Shown: in pieces, positions 31,914 through 34,271 of the stretch
How the letters are laid out: each line of letters begins with the position of its first letter
Numbering within the stretch: the first letter of the stretch is position 1
Notes under the pieces: model-generated
What the model was told of the DNA's origin: nothing
Seen by the model: only the letters and a program-made list of their open reading frames with translations
Database searches by the model: none
Translations under genes and position numbers: made by a program
Assembly: GCA_035623275.1 (NCBI GenBank)
Contig: DASPTT010000136.1
Location: forward strand, 1-34,271
Length of the DNA stretch: 34,271 bases
From: DASPTT01 sp035623275
GTDB lineage: Bacteria > Actinomycetota > Acidimicrobiia > Acidimicrobiales > UBA8190
Reading direction: 5' to 3'

Positions 31914-32291
31914 ATGACCCACTTGCGCCTGCCAAGCTCAGCCGGCGCGATGCCCGACCTGGCGCCCTCCATCACCAGAGTGCGCCTCGTGATCGAGGGC
32001 ACGTGCCGGGCGCCCATCGACGACGTCGGCATCCGGAGCTATCTCCGGGAGCTGTCGGACGTCTGCGGCATGACCCTCTTGCTCGAGCCGGTGACCCATC
32101 GATCGGACCGCTACGGCTGGGCCGGCTGGGTCCACTGGGAGACCTCGGGTGCCCACTTCTACGCCTGGGAGGAGCCCCAGCTCTTCTTCAGCGTCGACGT
32201 CTACACGTGCAAGCCCTTCGACGTCGATCGCTCGGTGGCCTTCACGGGGGCGTTCTTCGACGCGGTCGAGGTCGTGGCGAAGGTGTTCTGA
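31914..32291 (+). CDS. AdoMet decarboxylase (SpeD)-like protein
   Basis: A protein of about 125 residues resembling the small class 1b S-adenosylmethionine decarboxylases, which self-cleave at a Ser to form a pyruvoyl group. Seen from residue 1 of the start used here: VRLVIEGTCRAP near the N-terminus, then WVHWETSGAHFYAWEEPQ and FFSVDVYTCKPFD. The last block carries the conserved Cys that donates a proton in SpeD. A Ser sits 21 residues before that Cys, close to the 20-residue spacing of canonical enzymes, but the usual Glu-Ser-His cleavage triplet is E-T-S-G-A-H here, so cleavage and substrate may differ. ATG 31914 has AATGCT 6 nt upstream (possible leaderless -10); ATGs at 31896 and 31950 are alternatives. 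It is followed, 1 nt after its stop, by the GNAT gene. Some relatives of SpeD decarboxylate Arg or Orn, so AdoMet is not certain. Confidence 0.6.
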   Translation: MTHLRLPSSAGAMPDLAPSITRVRLVIEGTCRAPIDDVGIRSYLRELSDVCGMTLLLEPVTHRSDRYGWAGWVHWETSGAHFYAWEEPQLFFSVDVYTCKPFDVDRSVAFTGAFFDAVEVVAKVF

Positions 32292-32292
32292 G

Positions 32293-33063
32293 ATGTCGCC
32301 GGCGTCCCCAGCGCCGAGCGACCCGCTCCGGCTCCTCGCCGCCTCCGTCATCCCCGAGGACGCCGCGGAGCCCTTCGGCGTCTACGTCTTCCGATCCGAC
32401 GACGACCGCTCCGAGCTCGCCCGCCACGTCGAGCGGGTCGTGTTCCTGGAGGCCTTCGGCAACACCACGGAGCTGCTGGCCAAGGAGTACGCGCCCTACG
32501 AGCAGGCGAGCATGTTCCTGTGCGTCCTCGACCAGCGCCGGCACCTCCCCGTCGGGATGATGCGCGTCGTCATGCCCTCGCCGGCGGGGTTCAAGAGCCT
32601 CCTCGACGTCGAGCCGGTGTGGGGGGTCGACGTCGGAACCCTCTTCGGCCGGGCTGGACTGGTGCACGAGCCCGAGCGCACCTGGGACGTGGCCACCCTC
32701 GCGGTGGCGGCCGAGTACCGGGGACGGGCGACGACGGGCCTCGTCAGCATGGGGCTGTACCAGACGCTGACCCGCATCGCCCGTCGCTGTGGCGTCGACT
32801 GGCTGGTGGCCATCTTCGACGTCGCCGTGCTGCGGATGATCCGCTGGAAGCTGCGGATGACCTTCACCGGCTTCACGGGGGTGGGCGCCGCCTCGTACCT
32901 CGGGTCGCCGGCCAGCATCCCCGCATGGTGCCGGATCAGCGACGCGGACCGGCGCCTCGGCGATGCGGATCCCGTCCTCCATGCCGTGCTCTTCGACGGC
33001 GTCGGCATCGAACCCGCCGTCCGGCCCGCCGACGTCGAGCACGCCTGGCGTCTCGTCGCCTGA
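32293..33063 (+). CDS. GNAT-fold, autoinducer-synthase-like acyltransferase
   Basis: A 256-residue protein with features of the GNAT subgroup that includes acyl-homoserine-lactone (LuxI) and N-acyl amino acid synthases. The pattern is FLEAFGNTTELLAKEYAPYEQASMF-type entry, then FLCVLDQRRHLPVGMMRVVMPSP (strands 3-4, with VG-x2-R as in LuxI's VG-x-x-R), TWDVATLAVAAEYRG (like the W-E-x-S-R-x-x-V of LuxI and the acyl-donor strand) and GLYQTLTRIARRCGVDWLVAIFD (like the ALxxxAxxxG helix). LuxI enzymes use AdoMet as substrate. The start ATG 32293 is 1 nt after the stop of the SpeD-like gene, so the two are tightly coupled. The assignment is a fold-level resemblance by eye; plain acetyltransferase activity remains possible. 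Confidence 0.55.
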   Translation: MSPASPAPSDPLRLLAASVIPEDAAEPFGVYVFRSDDDRSELARHVERVVFLEAFGNTTELLAKEYAPYEQASMFLCVLDQRRHLPVGMMRVVMPSPAGFKSLLDVEPVWGVDVGTLFGRAGLVHEPERTWDVATLAVAAEYRGRATTGLVSMGLYQTLTRIARRCGVDWLVAIFDVAVLRMIRWKLRMTFTGFTGVGAASYLGSPASIPAWCRISDADRRLGDADPVLHAVLFDGVGIEPAVRPADVEHAWRLVA

Positions 33064-33136
33064 GGGAGGCCGCCGTCCGCGGCCCCGCCCAGGGCACGGC
33101 GCCGCCGGGCACATGGCGCCCCCGCGGCCACGCCGT

Positions 33137-33142
33137 TACCAT
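33137..33142 (+). promoter_or_regulatory. -10 box of the last acyl-CoA synthetase gene
   Basis: TACCAT matches TANNNT and lies 10 nt before ATG 33153, which would give a leader of only about 4 nt. It suggests the gene has its own promoter rather than reading through from the GNAT gene. Confidence 0.4.
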
Positions 33143-33152
33143 CGGCGCGGAT

Positions 33153-34271
33153 ATGACGGACCGTCAGGTTTCCGGGGGACAGCAGACGGTCGTGGACGTC
33201 CTCGCCGACGCGGCGCGCCGCATCGGCGACGTCGAGGCCTTCGTCGAGGTGGCCGACGACGCCGATTCCTCGGGGCTCGTGCCCACCGGCGCCGACGGCC
33301 GCCGCCGCATCACCTTCGGCGAGTGGGACGAGGCTGCCGAGCGGGTCGCCGGGCTGTTGGGGGCATCGGGGGTGGGCCACGGCGACGTGGTCGCCCTGCT
33401 CCTGCCCTCGTCGATCGACTACGCGCTCTGCTACCAGGGGGCGGCGCGCCTCGGGGCCGTTACGACGGGCGTGAACCTCAGGCTCGGGAGGGCCGAGCGC
33501 GCCTCGATCGTCGCCCGCGCCGCTCCGTCGGTCACGGTCGTCGACGCCGCACGTGTCGACAGGGCCGCCCTCCCCGAGGGCCCGGGCCGGGTCCTCGAGC
33601 GCGGCGAGCTGGGGACGGGCCCGAGGCGCCCGGTCCGCCGCCCCGCGCTGGCCCCGGACGACCCGGTGGCGATCGTGTGGACGAGCGGGTCCACCGGGGT
33701 GCCCAAGGGCGCGGTGTTCGACCATCGCTGCCTGGAGGCCGTCGCCGCCGGCACCGACGTGCTCAGCCGTCCCGGCGACCGCCGACTGTCACCGCTGCCC
33801 TTCGCCCACGTGGGCTACATGACCCGGCCGTGGGACGAGATCGCGCACGGGGTCACCACCGTCATCACTCCCGACCCGTGGAGCGCGGCGTCGGCCATCG
33901 AGCTCATGGCGTCCGAGCACGTGACCGTGGGCCAGGGGGTGCCGACGCAGTGGGCGCTCGTGCTCGAGCACCCCGCCCTCGCCGCCGCGGACCTCTCCGC
34001 GCTGCGGGTGGTGGGCACTGGCGCGGCCCGGGTCCCGCCCGAGCTGGTGCGGGCCATGCGCGTCCGGTTGGGCTGTCCCGTGGTCGTGCGCTACACGTCC
34101 ACCGAGAGCGCCCTGGGCACGGGCACGCGGCCCTCGGACCCCGACGAGGTGGTGGCCACCACCGTGGGGCGCCCGGTCCCGGGCGTGGAGCTGGCCCTGG
34201 TCGGCCACGACGGCACGCCCGTGCCCGCGGGCGAGGTCGGCCGGGTGCGGCTGCGGTCGGCCGCGGCCATG
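33153..34271 (+). CDS. Acyl-CoA synthetase (FadD family), 3' end outside window
   Basis: The first 373 codons of an ANL-family ligase; the frame is open to the end of the window. Visible parts are a FGEWDEAAERVAGLL start, the P-loop VWTSGSTGVPKGAVFDHR (175-192), PFAHVGYMTRPWDE, a VTVGQGVPTQWALVLEHP helix, VRYTSTESALGTG (acyl-adenylate motif) and TVGRPVPGVELALV. The C-terminal domain with the hinge and catalytic lysine lies beyond the edge. It should activate a carboxylic acid with ATP and CoA; the substrate is not readable. The gap after the GNAT stop is 89 nt, and a TACCAT box suggests a separate promoter, so membership in the SpeD-GNAT unit is open. It has no close twin among the two other ligases in the window. 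Confidence 0.88.
   Translation, partial: MTDRQVSGGQQTVVDVLADAARRIGDVEAFVEVADDADSSGLVPTGADGRRRITFGEWDEAAERVAGLLGASGVGHGDVVALLLPSSIDYALCYQGAARLGAVTTGVNLRLGRAERASIVARAAPSVTVVDAARVDRAALPEGPGRVLERGELGTGPRRPVRRPALAPDDPVAIVWTSGSTGVPKGAVFDHRCLEAVAAGTDVLSRPGDRRLSPLPFAHVGYMTRPWDEIAHGVTTVITPDPWSAASAIELMASEHVTVGQGVPTQWALVLEHPALAAADLSALRVVGTGAARVPPELVRAMRVRLGCPVVVRYTSTESALGTGTRPSDPDEVVATTVGRPVPGVELALVGHDGTPVPAGEVGRVRLRSAAAM

Noticed and set aside
1..34271. CRISPR arrays, tRNA/rRNA genes, insertion sequences, phage genes
   Set aside because: No regularly spaced short repeats, no cloverleaf or rRNA-like sequence, and no transposase, integrase or phage structural motifs were noticed.

Overview
The window looks like the chromosome of a high-GC actinobacterium, probably Acidimicrobiia or a close relative. 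Three things point there: G+C-rich codon use, many FadA/FadD/FadE/EchA/SDR enzymes of the kind actinobacteria use on steroids, and several genes whose start codon lies 6 nt after a TANNNT-like -10 box (leaderless starts). No rRNA, tRNA, CRISPR array, transposase or integrase was seen.

Layout. (1) 1-4.6 kb is visibly less G+C-rich (38/60 in one counted line against 50/60 in a line of the thiolase gene) and looks like an eroded accessory patch. It holds a 3' scrap of an acyl-CoA dehydrogenase gene, an alpha/beta-hydrolase-adenylate cyclase fusion, three small lipoproteins and a repeat-protein gene broken by an out-of-frame tandem duplication. (2) 4.7-7.6 kb is a KstR-box-controlled operon of a FadA5-like thiolase, an EchA19-like hydratase and a PaaI-type thioesterase. 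(3) 7.7-13.7 kb has two tandem, translationally coupled PAS hybrid histidine kinases and a CPA-type antiporter. (4) 13.7-18.1 kb has an acyl-CoA synthetase divergent from an SDR / LLM flavoprotein / two ketosteroid-isomerase-fold genes, with a second KstR-like box between them. (5) 18.1-24.2 kb is housekeeping and stress: RtcB with archease, a zinc-ribbon protein, a SCO6745-family protein, a VOC protein, a K+ channel, DUF2277, SRAP and MsrB. (6) 24.4-29.2 kb is a tightly overlapped FadE30-IpdF-FadD3 set (steroid C/D-ring catabolism) followed by a zinc alcohol dehydrogenase. (7) 29.2-34.3 kb has a membrane GGDEF-EAL protein. Divergent from it, behind a hairpin-rich 348-bp spacer, is a two-gene unit coding for an AdoMet-decarboxylase(SpeD)-like protein and an autoinducer-synthase-like GNAT. 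A 3'-truncated acyl-CoA synthetase gene follows.

Functionally, parts 2, 4 and 6 together suggest sterol or bile-acid side-chain and ring degradation under a KstR-like TetR repressor that is not encoded here. The most novel unit is the SpeD-like/GNAT pair, which could make a small molecule derived from S-adenosylmethionine. That idea is inference from two distant family resemblances and gene coupling.
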